From: Leminorella grimontii ATCC 33999 = DSM 5078
GTDB taxonomy: Bacteria; Pseudomonadota; Gammaproteobacteria; Enterobacterales; Enterobacteriaceae
Assembly (NCBI RefSeq): GCF_000439085.1
Contig: NZ_AUUA01000013.1
Coordinates: 1 to 64,000 of the forward strand
DNA: 64,000 nt
Direction: 5' to 3'
Shown: in pieces, positions 25,511 to 35,442 of the stretch
How the letters are laid out: each line of letters begins with the position of its first letter
Position numbering within the stretch: the first letter of the stretch is position 1
Made by a program: the position numbers and the translations under genes
Notes under the pieces: generated by a model
Databases searched by the model: none
Told to the model about the DNA's origin: nothing
What the model saw: the letters and a program-made list of their open reading frames with translations, nothing else

Positions 25511-26479
25511 ATGAAAATCTGGGCGTTAGGCGATGCGGTCGTGGATTTACTGCCGCTGGGCAACCAGCAGTATGAGGCCTGCGCCGGCGGCGCACCGGCC
25601 AACGTGGCGGTCGGCGCCGCCAGACTGGGGGCGTCATCCGGTTTTATCGGCCGCGTCGGCGACGATCCCTTTGGCCGCTTTATGCAGCAGGCATTGGAGG
25701 AGAACGGCGTAGACTGTCGGCTCGTCGAGCTGGACACCCTCCATCGCACCAGCACTACGCTGGTCTCGTTGGACGAAAGCGGCGAACGCAGCTTTACTTT
25801 TTTAGTTAATCCTGCGGCGGACCGCTTTCTTGAGCTTCGCCGACTTCCTTCAGAAGAGGCGTGTTTGCTTCATACCTGTTCTTTGGCGCTGGTGGGCGAA
25901 CCGTGCCGCGACGCGGTGTGGGCGCTGACGGCGCAGGCGAAGGCGCAGCAAGGTGCCGTCAGCTTTGACGTCAATCTGCGCAGCCAAATGTGGGACGACA
26001 AAGCGGCCATGCGTCAGTCTATCGTTGACTACGCTTTCCAGGCCGACGTACTGAAGCTATCCGAAGATGAGCTGTTTTGGCTCACGTCGGTTGCAGAAGG
26101 GGAATGGGAAAAGGCGCTGAAGGCGGTGAGCGACTATCCCGCCGAACTGAAAGTCATCACCTGCGGCGGGGAAGGCGGCGTTGTACTCTGGCGGGGAGAG
26201 GCGTTTCGTTTTAATGCCTATGAGGTTGTCTGCATTGATACGACCGGCGCAGGGGACGCCTTTATGGCGGGGCTTTTGTCCGGCATTGCCCAAAGCGGGT
26301 TTCCTCAGAACAAAGAGGCGCTGCGAGCCTTGATAAATCGGGCCAGCGCCTGCGGCGCGCTGGCAACGACGCAGAAAGGCGCGTGGAGCGCGCTGCCGAC
26401 GGCGCTTCAACTACGGGAGTTTCTCTCCCTTTCCTCAACTTTCCATATGGAGTCTGCCGACGAGTTATGGGATGATTAG
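25511..26479 (+). CDS. PfkB-family sugar kinase, probable fructokinase (ScrK-like)
   Basis: A 322-residue ribokinase-fold enzyme. The N-terminal PfkB signature is in [30 protein letters not shown], and the C-terminal one, with the catalytic Asp, is [14 protein letters not shown]. The opening GDAVVDLLP and the first 70 residues are closest, from memory, to sucrose-operon fructokinases; aminoimidazole riboside kinase is the alternative. No sucrose transporter, invertase or regulator is adjacent. It precedes ftsB by 20 bp but is probably a separate accessory gene. Confidence 0.75.
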   Translation: MKIWALGDAVVDLLPLGNQQYEACAGGAPANVAVGAARLGASSGFIGRVGDDPFGRFMQQALEENGVDCRLVELDTLHRTSTTLVSLDESGERSFTFLVNPAADRFLELRRLPSEEACLLHTCSLALVGEPCRDAVWALTAQAKAQQGAVSFDVNLRSQMWDDKAAMRQSIVDYAFQADVLKLSEDELFWLTSVAEGEWEKALKAVSDYPAELKVITCGGEGGVVLWRGEAFRFNAYEVVCIDTTGAGDAFMAGLLSGIAQSGFPQNKEALRALINRASACGALATTQKGAWSALPTALQLREFLSLSSTFHMESADELWDD

Positions 26480-26499
26480 CCGGTTTTTTGGGGGATAGG

Positions 26500-26787
26500 A
26501 TGAAGAAACTTACGCTGTTACTGATTGTTTTGCTGGGCTGGCTACAGTATTCGCTGTGGCTCGGCAAAAACGGGCTGCACGATTATGCCCGCGTGAAAGA
26601 GGATATCGCGCTCCAGCAGGGCAACAACGCCAAATTGAAGTCGCGTAACGAGCGGCTGTTTGCTGAAATTAGCGATTTGAAAGGCGGGCAGGAAGCCATT
26701 GATGAACGCGCGCGCAGCGAGCTGGGCATGATCAAGCCCGGCGAGAGCTTCTATCGCATTATTCCCGAACAGGGCGGTAAAAAGTAG
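26500..26787 (+). CDS. ftsB: Cell division protein FtsB
   Basis: A 95-residue bitopic divisome protein (FtsQLB complex) with one transmembrane helix (about 3-21) and a periplasmic coiled coil (about 29-70). Conserved elements: [16 protein letters not shown] and [12 protein letters not shown]. The start at 26500 (MKKLTLLL) fits E. coli FtsB; a TTG at 26488 adds four residues without support. ispD starts on the next base after the stop, as in other Enterobacterales. Confidence 0.95.
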   Translation: MKKLTLLLIVLLGWLQYSLWLGKNGLHDYARVKEDIALQQGNNAKLKSRNERLFAEISDLKGGQEAIDERARSELGMIKPGESFYRIIPEQGGKK

Positions 26788-27498
26788 ATGTCCCAGGCGG
26801 CTTCCCCTTCTTTTCATACCGTCGCCATTTTGCCCGCCGCCGGTATAGGCAGCCGGATGCGCTGCGATCTCCCCAAACAGTATTTAACCATCGGTACGAA
26901 AACGATTATCGAGTACGCCATAGGCGCACTGCTTGAGCATCCTGCCGTTGAGCGCGTTATCGTTGCGCTTCATCCTGAAGATTCATACTTTTCTTCGTTG
27001 CCCGTTGCTGCCGATACCCGCGTCTCCACCGTAACGGGCGGCGCCGAGCGGGCCGATTCGGTTATGGCCGGTTTGAACTGCGCCAAAGGCATGGGCGCGC
27101 GCTGGGTGCTGGTGCACGATGCCGCCCGTCCGTGTTTACGCTACGAAGATTTAGACGCTCTGATGACGACCGTATATGAAGGTCGACAGGGCGGGATCCT
27201 GGCGATGCCTGCGAAAGACACGATGAAGCGGGAAACCGTCGGCGAGTCGAGCATTGCTCATACGGTCGATCGCGAGGGCCTGTGGCACGCCATGACGCCG
27301 CAGATGTTCCCGCTTGAGCTGCTTTACGACTGCATGGCCCGGGCGCTCGATGAGGGCGTCAGTCTGACTGACGAAGCCTCTGCGCTGGAGCACTGCGGAT
27401 TTCACCCCCTGCTGGTGCCGGGGCGCTCTGACAATATAAAGGTTACGCGCCCGGAAGATCTGGCGCTGGCCACGTTTTATCTTACCCATCAATCATAG
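26788..27498 (+). CDS. ispD: 2-C-methyl-D-erythritol 4-phosphate cytidylyltransferase
   Basis: A 236-residue enzyme of the MEP isoprenoid pathway that joins MEP and CTP to give CDP-ME. The nucleotide-binding motif [18 protein letters not shown] (with the catalytic Arg/Lys region), VHDAARPC and the C-terminal [13 protein letters not shown] are present. It directly abuts ftsB and precedes ispF by 21 bp. Confidence 0.96.
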   Translation: MSQAASPSFHTVAILPAAGIGSRMRCDLPKQYLTIGTKTIIEYAIGALLEHPAVERVIVALHPEDSYFSSLPVAADTRVSTVTGGAERADSVMAGLNCAKGMGARWVLVHDAARPCLRYEDLDALMTTVYEGRQGGILAMPAKDTMKRETVGESSIAHTVDREGLWHAMTPQMFPLELLYDCMARALDEGVSLTDEASALEHCGFHPLLVPGRSDNIKVTRPEDLALATFYLTHQS

Positions 27499-27519
27499 AA
27501 GCATAGAAGGAGTATGCCT

Positions 27520-27993
27520 GTGCGTATTGGTCACGGTTTTGACGTTCATAAGTTTGGCGAAGAAGGGCCGATTATCATTGGCGGCGTCGCTATCCCCTAT
27601 GAGTTTGGCCTGCTGGCGCACTCCGACGGCGACGTTGCGCTTCACGCCCTGACAGACGCCCTGCTGGGCGCCGCCGCGCTGGGCGACATCGGCAAGCTGT
27701 TTCCCGATACCGATCCGGCCTATAAGGGAGCGGACAGCCGCGTTCTGCTAAGAGAAGCCTTTCGCCAAATTAAAGAGAAAGGCTATCGGGTCGGCAACGT
27801 CGACGTCACGATTATCGCACAGGCGCCCAAGATGCTGCCCCATATTCCCCAAATGCGCGTCAATATTGCCGAAGATCTTGGCTGTCATGTTGACGACGTC
27901 AACGTGAAGGCGACCACCACTGAAAAACTCGGCTTTACCGGCCGTAAAGAGGGGATCGCCTGTGAAGCCGTCGCCCTGTTGGTGAAGGCGTGA
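27520..27993 (+). CDS. ispF: 2-C-methyl-D-erythritol 2,4-cyclodiphosphate synthase
   Basis: A 157-residue trimeric enzyme of the MEP pathway. Metal ligands are D8 and H10 (GHGFDVH) and His in [27 protein letters not shown] is the CMP-binding segment. I place the start at GTG 27520, which gives the usual [10 protein letters not shown] and lies 7 bases after AGGAG at 27508-27512; the ATG at 27514 is only 1 base from that site. Its stop overlaps the truD start by 4 bases. Confidence 0.95.
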   Translation: MRIGHGFDVHKFGEEGPIIIGGVAIPYEFGLLAHSDGDVALHALTDALLGAAALGDIGKLFPDTDPAYKGADSRVLLREAFRQIKEKGYRVGNVDVTIIAQAPKMLPHIPQMRVNIAEDLGCHVDDVNVKATTTEKLGFTGRKEGIACEAVALLVKA

Positions 27994-29039
27994 GCGGTTT
28001 CGTGACTGAACCCGTTTGGCTTTACGGGCAGCCTGTATCTACCGGGGTCATTAAATCGGAGCCGGAAGACTTCTGCGTTCAGGAGGATTTAGGTTTTTCC
28101 TTTGACGGCGAGGGTGAACACGTGCTGGTTTACCTGCGTAAAACCGGCTGCAACACCCAGTTTGTCGCCGACGCGCTGGCCAAGTTTGCTCGCATTTCGG
28201 CTCGCGCCGTGAGCTATGCGGGGCTTAAAGATCGCCACGCGGTTACCGAGCAGTGGTTCTGTCTGCAGATGCCGGGGAAAGAAACGCCGGATTTTTCCCG
28301 CTTTAAGCAGGAAGGCTGCGAAGTGCTTAAAACGGCCCGCCACCGGCGCAAGCTTCGGATCGGCGCGCTGAAAGGCAACAGTTTTACGCTGGTTTTGCGG
28401 CAAATAAGCCATCGCGCCGACGTTGAAGTGCGGCTTGAACAAATCCAAACCCAGGGCGTTCCCAACTATTTTGGCGAGCAGCGGTTTGGCCGCAGCGGCA
28501 ACAATCTGATAATGGCCCGCAAGTGGGCCAATGACGAAATTGTGGTGAAGGAGCGGGGCAAGCGCAGCTTCTATCTATCCGCCGCCCGAAGCGCCATGTT
28601 TAACCAGGCGACAAGCGCACGCATTGAGAGCGGCCATCATCGACAGGTGCTGTTGGGCGACGCCGTAGGGCTTGCCGGCAGCGGCAGCTGGTTTACCGTG
28701 GCTGAAGGCGAGCTTGAGAGCGTGCAAAAGCGTTTGGCCGAGGGTGACGTCTACCTGACGGCGCCGCTTCCTGGGGACGGCGCTTTGGGTAGCCAAGGCG
28801 AGGCGCTGGCGCTTGAAACAAAGGCGCTGGAGGCAAGCGGCGATTTTCTGTCTCTGATGACCAGAGAGCGCGTAGCGCCAGCGCGACGCGCGCTGATTGT
28901 CGTGCCGGAAAGCATGACGTGGCGCTGGCTGGACGACGAAACCCTCCGGCTTGGTTTTGAGCTTCCTGCCGGCAGTTTCGCCACCAGCGTCGTGCGCGAG
29001 CTGGTGCGTTCTCAATCAGATTTCCCGATCGACGCCTAA
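27990..29039 (+). CDS. truD: tRNA pseudouridine(13) synthase
   Basis: A 349-residue pseudouridine synthase acting on U13 of tRNA-Glu and others. The catalytic Asp is in [16 protein letters not shown]; the TRUD insertion domain with [10 protein letters not shown] follows. The start is a GTG overlapping the ispF stop (GTGA). surE follows after 122 bp, whereas the two genes overlap in E. coli. Confidence 0.95.
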   Translation: MSGFVTEPVWLYGQPVSTGVIKSEPEDFCVQEDLGFSFDGEGEHVLVYLRKTGCNTQFVADALAKFARISARAVSYAGLKDRHAVTEQWFCLQMPGKETPDFSRFKQEGCEVLKTARHRRKLRIGALKGNSFTLVLRQISHRADVEVRLEQIQTQGVPNYFGEQRFGRSGNNLIMARKWANDEIVVKERGKRSFYLSAARSAMFNQATSARIESGHHRQVLLGDAVGLAGSGSWFTVAEGELESVQKRLAEGDVYLTAPLPGDGALGSQGEALALETKALEASGDFLSLMTRERVAPARRALIVVPESMTWRWLDDETLRLGFELPAGSFATSVVRELVRSQSDFPIDA

Positions 29040-29090
29040 TCCCTCATCGTTCAGGCGCGTTGCCCGTTTTCCTGAGCGCAAAGATGAGGT

Positions 29091-29096
29091 TATAAT
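29091..29096 (+). promoter_or_regulatory. Possible surE promoter -10 element
   Basis: A consensus TATAAT lies 65 bp before surE, with no good -35 at the right distance. A GC-rich hairpin (GCTGCGGC/GCCGCGGC type, about 29110-29130) follows in the would-be leader. The 122-bp truD-surE gap makes an internal promoter plausible. Confidence 0.35.
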
Positions 29097-29161
29097 CGAA
29101 AAAGTTTCGGCTGCGGCTTTGCCGCGGCCTCCCTTCGAAATGTACGGGCCTGATTGATACC

Positions 29162-29911
29162 ATGAGAATACTTCTGAGCAACGATGACGGCATAAGCGCT
29201 CCGGGGATCCAGACGCTGGCCGAATCTTTACGCCGGTTTGCTCAGGTACAGCTTGTCGCTCCAGACCGCAACTGCAGCGGTTCCTCCAACGCTTTAACGC
29301 TAGAAATGCCCCTGAAGATCCATTCGCTGAGTAACGGCGACATTGCCGTACGCGGTACGCCTACCGACTGCGTCTATCTGGGCGTTAACGCGCTAATGAC
29401 GCCGCGCCCGGACATCGTCGTTTCGGGCATTAACGCCGGCGCTAACCTCGGTGACGACGTGATTTACTCAGGGACCGTCGCCGCCGCGATGGAGGGGCGC
29501 CACCTTGGGCTGCCCGCGCTGGCCGTTTCTCTCGATGGGCACCGCTATTTTGATACCGCTGCCGCGGTGACCTGTCGCCTCTTAAAGGCGCTGTCTCAGG
29601 AGCCGCTTCGCACCGGGCGAATATTGAATATTAACGTTCCAGACCTGCCTTTGGATGAGATTAAAGGTTTCAGGGTTACCCGCTGCGGCCGCCGCTATCC
29701 GGCTGAGCGCGTGATCCGCCAGACTGACCCCCGCGGTAATGACCTTTATTGGATAGGGCCGCCCGGAGAGAAGGACGATTCAGGTGAGGATACTGATTTT
29801 GCCGCGCTAGAGCAGGGGTATGTCTCAATTACGCCGCTGCAGGTTGATTTAACGGCCTATGCCGCTCAAGATGTTATTCATCAATGGTTAACGCAAGTGA
29901 AGGTTATCTGA
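29162..29911 (+). CDS. surE: 5'/3'-nucleotidase, polyphosphatase SurE
   Basis: A 249-residue survival protein that dephosphorylates nucleoside monophosphates and short polyphosphate. Metal ligands D8 and D9 are in LLSNDDG, followed by [17 protein letters not shown] and [22 protein letters not shown]. It sits between truD and pcm, a stationary-phase gene cluster leading to rpoS. Confidence 0.96.
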   Translation: MRILLSNDDGISAPGIQTLAESLRRFAQVQLVAPDRNCSGSSNALTLEMPLKIHSLSNGDIAVRGTPTDCVYLGVNALMTPRPDIVVSGINAGANLGDDVIYSGTVAAAMEGRHLGLPALAVSLDGHRYFDTAAAVTCRLLKALSQEPLRTGRILNINVPDLPLDEIKGFRVTRCGRRYPAERVIRQTDPRGNDLYWIGPPGEKDDSGEDTDFAALEQGYVSITPLQVDLTAYAAQDVIHQWLTQVKVI

Positions 29912-29913
29912 GT

Positions 29914-30555
29914 ATGCCAAGTATGCCGAGTAAACGCGTACAGACAATGCTAAAGCAGCTTGTCGGCCAGGGGATCCGCGACGAGCGCGTCCTGCAGGCT
30001 TTGGCTTCGGTTCCCAGAGAGCGATTTATTGACGAAGCGCTTTCCCATCAGGCTTATGACAATACCGCACTGCCGATTGGCGCAGGGCAAACTATTTCTC
30101 AGCCTTACATCGTGGCGAAAATGACGGAGCTTTTGAAGCTGACGCCGGATTCAACCGTACTGGAAATCGGTACCGGCTCTGGCTACCAGACCGCCGTGCT
30201 GGCGAACCTGGCGCGGCACGTTTACTCCGTTGAGCGAATAAAAAGCCTGCAGTGGCAGGCGAAAAGGCGTTTGAAGCAGCTGGATTTACACAACGTTTCA
30301 ACCCGCCACGGCGATGGCTGGGAAGGATGGGCGGTTCGCGGGCCGTTTGACGCGATTATTGTCACCGCGGCGCCCGACGAGATCCCGCAGTCGCTGATAG
30401 AACAGCTGGCCGACGGCGGCCGCATGGTGTTGCCGGTAGGTGAACCCCAGCAGTCTCAGCTTTTGCAGCTGGTGCAGCGCCAGGGCGATCGGTTCGTTGC
30501 CGATACGATTGAGATGGTGCGCTTTGTCCCCATGCTAAAGGGCGATCTGGCCTGA
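29914..30555 (+). CDS. pcm: Protein-L-isoaspartate O-methyltransferase
   Basis: A 213-residue SAM-dependent enzyme that repairs isoaspartyl residues. Motif I is [16 protein letters not shown], with [11 protein letters not shown] before it and [13 protein letters not shown] after. The ATG at 29914 is 2 bases past the surE stop, with GAAGG 10 bases upstream; a second ATG at 29923 would also fit. An in-frame GTG/ATG region at 29884 inside surE is not needed. Confidence 0.95.
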   Translation: MPSMPSKRVQTMLKQLVGQGIRDERVLQALASVPRERFIDEALSHQAYDNTALPIGAGQTISQPYIVAKMTELLKLTPDSTVLEIGTGSGYQTAVLANLARHVYSVERIKSLQWQAKRRLKQLDLHNVSTRHGDGWEGWAVRGPFDAIIVTAAPDEIPQSLIEQLADGGRMVLPVGEPQQSQLLQLVQRQGDRFVADTIEMVRFVPMLKGDLA

Positions 30556-30803
30556 TTCCATCCGCTTTATATCGTTGGCTTTGCGCACACGGGCTGATTG
30601 TAGAGATAAGTAAATTTATCCATTCACATTTGACGAAGGATGGGGATAGATATAGGGTTCAAATTGCGAAAGTCTCTCATTTATGAAGAGAGAGTGAATA
30701 ATTCGATGAGTTTCGACGGCATAGGCGGCATCGTCTGGCCGTTTTTGCTGTATATTTAGCAACCGGATATTGAAATGATTAATTCTGCTATGGTGGGGGA
30801 AGC

Positions 30804-31940
30804 ATGAATAAAGGAAGCCCGATGATGACATATCGGCGTATAGCGTTAGGCGTAATCATCAGCGCAGCGTTAGTCGGCTGTAAAAGTGAGCCGAATAAGC
30901 CCGCGCCTATTACTTCTATTAACGGGAGCAGCGGAACCTATTCTTCTTCACCGGCTACTTCCGGCGGTTCTTCGAGTAGTTCTTCCGCAGGTGCGGCAGG
31001 CGCTTCTTCTCAGAATACGATGGCGATGGATACCAGCCGCCCTAACATTTCCAATGAGGGCGGTTCTTCTACCTCTACGGCAGCGGCGCAGAGCAGCGGC
31101 AATCCTTTCCAGGGCGGACCCGTTGCGAGCAGCAGCGCGGCGGCTTCCGGTGAACGCATCGTTTATAACCGCCGCTACTCAGATATTCCAAAGGGATCTT
31201 ATAACGGCGGTTCAACCTATACCGTTTCTCGCGGCGATACCTTATTCTACATCGCTTGGATCACCGGAAATGACTATCGCGAACTGGCGCAGCGCAACAG
31301 CATTGCTGAGCCTTACGCGCTGACCGTAGGCCAAACCCTGAACGTGGGCAACGGCGTAAATAACGGCTCGGTGGTCGCCTCAAATACGTCCACTACGACC
31401 TCCCCGAATGCAACACAAAATCGGACGGCGGGTGTTGATTCTCAAAATTCAGGGGCGTACACTGACACTAGTAAACAAAATGTTGATAAAACGTTACCAT
31501 CTTCTCAACCGACTGCCGGATCAACGACTTCGGCGGCAACCGGAACGACAGCTTCCAGCAGCGTATCCGGCGTTCGCTGGCGTTGGCCGACGGAAGGGAA
31601 AGTGGTTGACAACTTCTCAACATCGGAAGGGGGCAATAAGGGAGTTGATATTTCCGGATCCCGAGGCCAGCCGATAGTCGCCGCCGCTGACGGTCGTATC
31701 GTGTATGCAGGCAATGCGTTACGGGGTTACGGTAACCTCATCATTATCAAGCATAATGATGATTATCTGAGTGCTTATGCACATAATGACTCAATGCTCG
31801 TGGCCGAGCAGCAAGAAGTCAAAGCAGGTCAAAAAATAGCAACAATGGGCAGTACGGGAACGACCTCTGTAAGATTGCATTTTGAAATCCGCTACAAAGG
31901 TAAGTCCGTTAACCCGCTGCAGCACTTGCCGCAGCGTTGA
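30804..31940 (+). CDS. nlpD: Murein hydrolase activator NlpD
   Basis: A 378-residue outer-membrane lipoprotein (lipobox ALVGC) that activates amidase AmiC at the septum. A long Ser/Thr/Ala-rich linker (about 35-115) is followed by a LysM module (about 136-182), another low-complexity linker and a degenerate LytM (M23) domain (about 255-375). The LytM metal motif reads GVDISGSRG instead of HxxxD, so it is non-catalytic, as in the family. In E. coli the main rpoS promoter lies inside nlpD; the 58-bp spacing here fits that. The 248 bp upstream hold only a short hairpin (TCTCTC/GAGAGA near 30674-30692). Confidence 0.95.
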   Translation: MNKGSPMMTYRRIALGVIISAALVGCKSEPNKPAPITSINGSSGTYSSSPATSGGSSSSSSAGAAGASSQNTMAMDTSRPNISNEGGSSTSTAAAQSSGNPFQGGPVASSSAAASGERIVYNRRYSDIPKGSYNGGSTYTVSRGDTLFYIAWITGNDYRELAQRNSIAEPYALTVGQTLNVGNGVNNGSVVASNTSTTTSPNATQNRTAGVDSQNSGAYTDTSKQNVDKTLPSSQPTAGSTTSAATGTTASSSVSGVRWRWPTEGKVVDNFSTSEGGNKGVDISGSRGQPIVAAADGRIVYAGNALRGYGNLIIIKHNDDYLSAYAHNDSMLVAEQQEVKAGQKIATMGSTGTTSVRLHFEIRYKGKSVNPLQHLPQR

Positions 31941-31998
31941 GTGGGTAGGAACTCCTTTTTTCCTGCCCGAAATGTCGCAACTACGGGTAGGAAAAAAT

Positions 31999-32988
31999 AT
32001 GAGTTCCAATACGCTGAAAGTCAACGAATGGCCCGAAAATGCCGATTTCGATGATAGTGAACCCGCAGAGTTTGATGAGAAAGCGTCGATTGATGTCGTT
32101 GAAGACGACAGCTCTGCGGACGATATACTGCTTTCACAAGATGTGACTCAACATGTGCTGGATGCGACACAGCTGTATCTCGGAGAAATTGGTTTTTCAC
32201 CCCTTCTAACCGCGCAGGAAGAAGTTTACTTCGCTCGCCGTGCGCTACGCGGTGATGCCGCCGCGCGTACCCGAATGATTGAAAGCAACCTGCGTTTGGT
32301 CGTCAAAATTGCCCGCCGTTACAATAATCGCGGCTTAGCGCTTCTGGACTTGATTGAAGAAGGCAACCTTGGGCTTATTCGCGCCGTAGAGAAATTCGAT
32401 CCTGAACGCGGGTTCCGGTTCTCTACTTACGCAACCTGGTGGATCCGCCAAACGATCGAGCGGGCCATTATGAACCAGACAAGAACCATCCGCCTGCCGA
32501 TTCATATCGTTAAAGAGCTTAACGTTTACCTGCGCACCGCGCGCGAGCTGTCCCAAAAGCTGGACCACGAACCGCGAGCCGAAGATATCGCGCATCAGCT
32601 GGATAAGTCCGTCGGAGACGTAAGCCGGATGCTGCGCCTCAATGAGCGCGTCACCTCCGTGGATTCACCGCTGAACGGCGAATCCGACAGCGCGTTGCTG
32701 GACATTCTGCCGGATGAGTACAACAACGATCCCGAGTACACCACTCAGGATAATGATATCAAGCAGAGCATCGTTAAGTGGCTGTTTGAACTTAATCCAA
32801 AACAGCGTGAAGTGCTGGCTCGCCGCTTTGGCCTTTTAGGCTATGAAGCTGCAACGCTGGAAGACGTCGGCGCCGAAATCGGCCTGACCCGAGAGAGAGT
32901 TCGCCAGATTCAGGTTGAGGGTTTAAGCCAGCTGCGCGAAATTCTGGTCAAGCAGGGGCTGAATATTGAGGCGCTGTTCCAAGAGTAA
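31999..32988 (+). CDS. rpoS: RNA polymerase sigma factor RpoS (sigma S)
   Basis: A 329-residue stationary-phase/general stress sigma factor. Region 1.2 starts at [16 protein letters not shown], region 2 includes the -10 recognition helix [17 protein letters not shown], region 3 has [14 protein letters not shown] and region 4 the helix-turn-helix [22 protein letters not shown] 31999 (MSSNTLKV) has AGGA 6 bases upstream and matches E. coli; an upstream in-frame start inside nlpD is not credible. Translation and stability control by sRNAs and ClpXP is known for the family. Confidence 0.97.
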   Translation: MSSNTLKVNEWPENADFDDSEPAEFDEKASIDVVEDDSSADDILLSQDVTQHVLDATQLYLGEIGFSPLLTAQEEVYFARRALRGDAAARTRMIESNLRLVVKIARRYNNRGLALLDLIEEGNLGLIRAVEKFDPERGFRFSTYATWWIRQTIERAIMNQTRTIRLPIHIVKELNVYLRTARELSQKLDHEPRAEDIAHQLDKSVGDVSRMLRLNERVTSVDSPLNGESDSALLDILPDEYNNDPEYTTQDNDIKQSIVKWLFELNPKQREVLARRFGLLGYEAATLEDVGAEIGLTRERVRQIQVEGLSQLREILVKQGLNIEALFQE

Positions 32989-33019
32989 TCGCCTTAACGG
33001 CGCTTTTCTGGAAATAAAT

Positions 33020-33045
33020 AAGCCGGCTTGGAGCCGGCTTTCTTA
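33020..33045 (+). terminator. rpoS terminator
   Basis: AAGCCGGCT pairs with AGCCGGCTT around TGG and is followed by TCTT. Confidence 0.8.
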
Positions 33046-33067
33046 TGCGTGTAATTCGCGCGTCACA

Positions 33068-35203
33068 TTACCAGTGGTAGTTGATCTTCGCCGTTACGGT
33101 GCGGCCTTCGCCGTAGTAACACCAGTAGTTACAGCCGCTAACGTAGTTGGTATCCGTCAGGTTGCTGGCGTTGACCTGTACCTGCCATTCTTTGTTAATG
33201 TCGTAGCGAACCATTGCGTCCCACAGGGTATAGGCGGGAACTTTCAGATCCTTATCGTTCGTTTTATCGCCGTAGGTGCTGCCGATGTAGCGAACGCCGG
33301 ATCCAATAGTCAGCCCTTCAAGCTTGCCGTTAAAGGAGTAGTTTGCCCACAGGGACGCCATGTGCAGCGGCGTTAACGGCAGGCGGTTGCCGATTTCGTC
33401 GCTGTCGCCGGAACGGATGGTTTCTACGCGGTTTAGCGTGTAGTTAGCGTGGATCTGAAGGGAGTCAGTTACGTGGCCTACGCCTTCCAGTTCCAGACCC
33501 CGAGAGCGCGCCATCCCCGTTTGAACCTGAGCATAGTTGATTTTCGGATCGTTAGACGTCGTCAAAATGTTCTTCTGGTACATTTCAAACAGGGCCGCGT
33601 TAAAGTAGCCGTTGAAACCTTCAGGGACATATTTAACGCCGACTTCCGTCTGTTGGCCGGTCTGCGGCTTATAAGGGCTACCGTAGCCGTCGCGCCCGGA
33701 CAGCGGCTGGAAGGATTCCGAATAGCTGATGTACGGGTTAAGGCCGTTGTCGGCAAGGTACATCAGGCCCGCGCTTTTGGTGTACTTATGGTCATCCATA
33801 TCGATACGGCCTTCGGTGGCGCCGCTGTTTACACCCGCGTTTGATATGATATCGCTGGAGCGCGCCTTGTCGTAGCGGCCACCGAGCAGCAGTATCCACT
33901 TATCGTCGAACTTCAGCTGGTTCTGAACGTATACCCCCGTTTGAAAACGCTTGGTACGGTGGCTAAACAGCTCGTCGTCGCTGACGGGCGTATAGTTGCC
34001 GTAGACGGGGTTAAAGATATCCAGAGGAGAGCCGAAGCCATAAACGTTGCCGTCTTTACCGCGCGAGTTAATGGTTGTGTAGTCGGTGCCTAACAGCAGG
34101 GTGTTTTCAAAATTGTCTATCGTCCAGTTACCTACCAGACGGTTGTCGATGGCATAGTTTTGCGCGCTGCCGTCGCGATAGGTCAGGCCGCGCTGAACGT
34201 TTCTGTCATCAAGCATATATGAGCCGTAGACGTTGCGCAGCAGCAGATTCAGATAGCTGTAAGAGGCGTTTTGCTTAAACGTCCAGGTGTCGTTGAACAT
34301 GTGGCTCAGCTCATAGCTGATGTTGAACTGCTCAGAATCGCCCTTGCTGTAGTCCGGTTCGCCGAAGCTGGTGTCTTTATCTACCTTGCCAAAAGGCGTG
34401 CCGTGCAGCGTACCGTAAGGCAGCTTAAAGCCGCTTGTGGGGTTGGAATTGTCTTTCATGTAGCTGGTAAGCACGGTCAGGCTGGTTTTGTCGTTGAAAT
34501 CGACAGAAATGCTGGGCGCAAAGTAATAGCGTTCGTTGGACGCGCCGTCTACCGGGCCGTTGTCTTTTTTGGCGAAGCCGACGAAGCGATAAAGCACGTT
34601 CCCTTCTTCGTTGAGCGGGCCGGAGGTGTCTAAACCGAAGTGCCGATAGTCGTTCGAACCGTAAGAAACGTCAATTTCACCCTGCTTTAGGCGAGTAGGA
34701 TGCTTGGTAATCACGTTTACCAGGCCGCCGGGAGGGTTTTGGCCATACAGCATGGACGCAGGCCCTTTCAGCGCGTCAAGGCGCTCGATGCCGTAGGTTT
34801 CCTGGTGCCAGGAGTAGAACCCCGCTTCATTGTAAATCGTAGACAGCCCGTTTTGATAAGGCGCCCATTCGAAGCCGCGGATAATCAGCCAGTCGGTTCT
34901 GTTATCCGCACCATATTGGCCCGTCTGAATGCCGGCGCTGTAGCGCAGGGCTTCGTCGATTTTTTTAGCGCCGCGATCTTTGATGTCTTCCAGCGTGACT
35001 TCCGATACGGAGCGGGGCGTTTCCGCTGCCGGCGTATCAATTTTCATTGCGGTATTGGTACCGGTAACGATAAGGGTCTCACCCGCCTCGGCGTTTTGCT
35101 GTTTTTCCTCCGCCATGGCCGGTGAAGCCGCCGCCAGCCCTAAGAGTACGGCATAAGCCAAAGGCTTATAGGTCGGACTATACGGTGCGACTTGTTTGTT
35201 CAT
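33068..35203 (-). CDS. TonB-dependent ferric siderophore receptor (hydroxamate type, FoxA/FhuA-like)
   Basis: A 711-residue outer-membrane receptor. Signal peptide 1-31 (cleavage AMA/EEK), TonB box ETLIVTG, plug domain to about 190 (RGFEWAPYQNG, LKGPASMLYGQNPPGGLVNVITK), then a 22-strand barrel. The C-terminal cysteine pair (SGCNYWCYYGEGR) and the aromatic last residue are typical of ferrichrome/ferrioxamine-type receptors. The start at 35203 was chosen for the signal peptide. A Fur box lies 28-45 bp upstream. It is transcribed toward rpoS and diverges from the binding-protein gene at 35443. The exact siderophore is not determinable. Confidence 0.92.
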   Translation of the reverse strand: MNKQVAPYSPTYKPLAYAVLLGLAAASPAMAEEKQQNAEAGETLIVTGTNTAMKIDTPAAETPRSVSEVTLEDIKDRGAKKIDEALRYSAGIQTGQYGADNRTDWLIIRGFEWAPYQNGLSTIYNEAGFYSWHQETYGIERLDALKGPASMLYGQNPPGGLVNVITKHPTRLKQGEIDVSYGSNDYRHFGLDTSGPLNEEGNVLYRFVGFAKKDNGPVDGASNERYYFAPSISVDFNDKTSLTVLTSYMKDNSNPTSGFKLPYGTLHGTPFGKVDKDTSFGEPDYSKGDSEQFNISYELSHMFNDTWTFKQNASYSYLNLLLRNVYGSYMLDDRNVQRGLTYRDGSAQNYAIDNRLVGNWTIDNFENTLLLGTDYTTINSRGKDGNVYGFGSPLDIFNPVYGNYTPVSDDELFSHRTKRFQTGVYVQNQLKFDDKWILLLGGRYDKARSSDIISNAGVNSGATEGRIDMDDHKYTKSAGLMYLADNGLNPYISYSESFQPLSGRDGYGSPYKPQTGQQTEVGVKYVPEGFNGYFNAALFEMYQKNILTTSNDPKINYAQVQTGMARSRGLELEGVGHVTDSLQIHANYTLNRVETIRSGDSDEIGNRLPLTPLHMASLWANYSFNGKLEGLTIGSGVRYIGSTYGDKTNDKDLKVPAYTLWDAMVRYDINKEWQVQVNASNLTDTNYVSGCNYWCYYGEGRTVTAKINYHW

Positions 35204-35230
35204 AGGTATGTTCTTCCCGTTATTGTTAAA

Positions 35231-35249
35231 AATGATAATTGTTATCATA
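35231..35249. promoter_or_regulatory. Fur box upstream of the siderophore receptor
   Basis: ATGATAA-TTG-TTATCAT is a perfect 7-3-7 palindrome matching the Fur consensus and lies just upstream of the receptor start on the minus strand. Confidence 0.85.
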
Positions 35250-35343
35250 GCTATTTTCTTTTGATTTGTTAGCGACTGTCAATGGGAACGTTTTGTGCGG
35301 ATACCGATAGCAAAGATAAAAGATCGCATCCTGATGCAAACAT

Positions 35344-35362
35344 AGAGAATGGTTATCGTTAC
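35344..35362. promoter_or_regulatory. Second Fur-like box, facing the binding-protein gene
   Basis: GAGAATGGTTATCGTTA agrees with GATAATGATTATCATTA at 14 of 17 positions. It lies about 81-99 bp before the gene at 35443. Confidence 0.6.
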
Positions 35363-35442
35363 GAATGAAGTGATATCATCTACACTATGACTTTGGCCGA
35401 AGCGCGGTAGTGCTTTGCTATTTAAAAAGGATTAATGATTTC

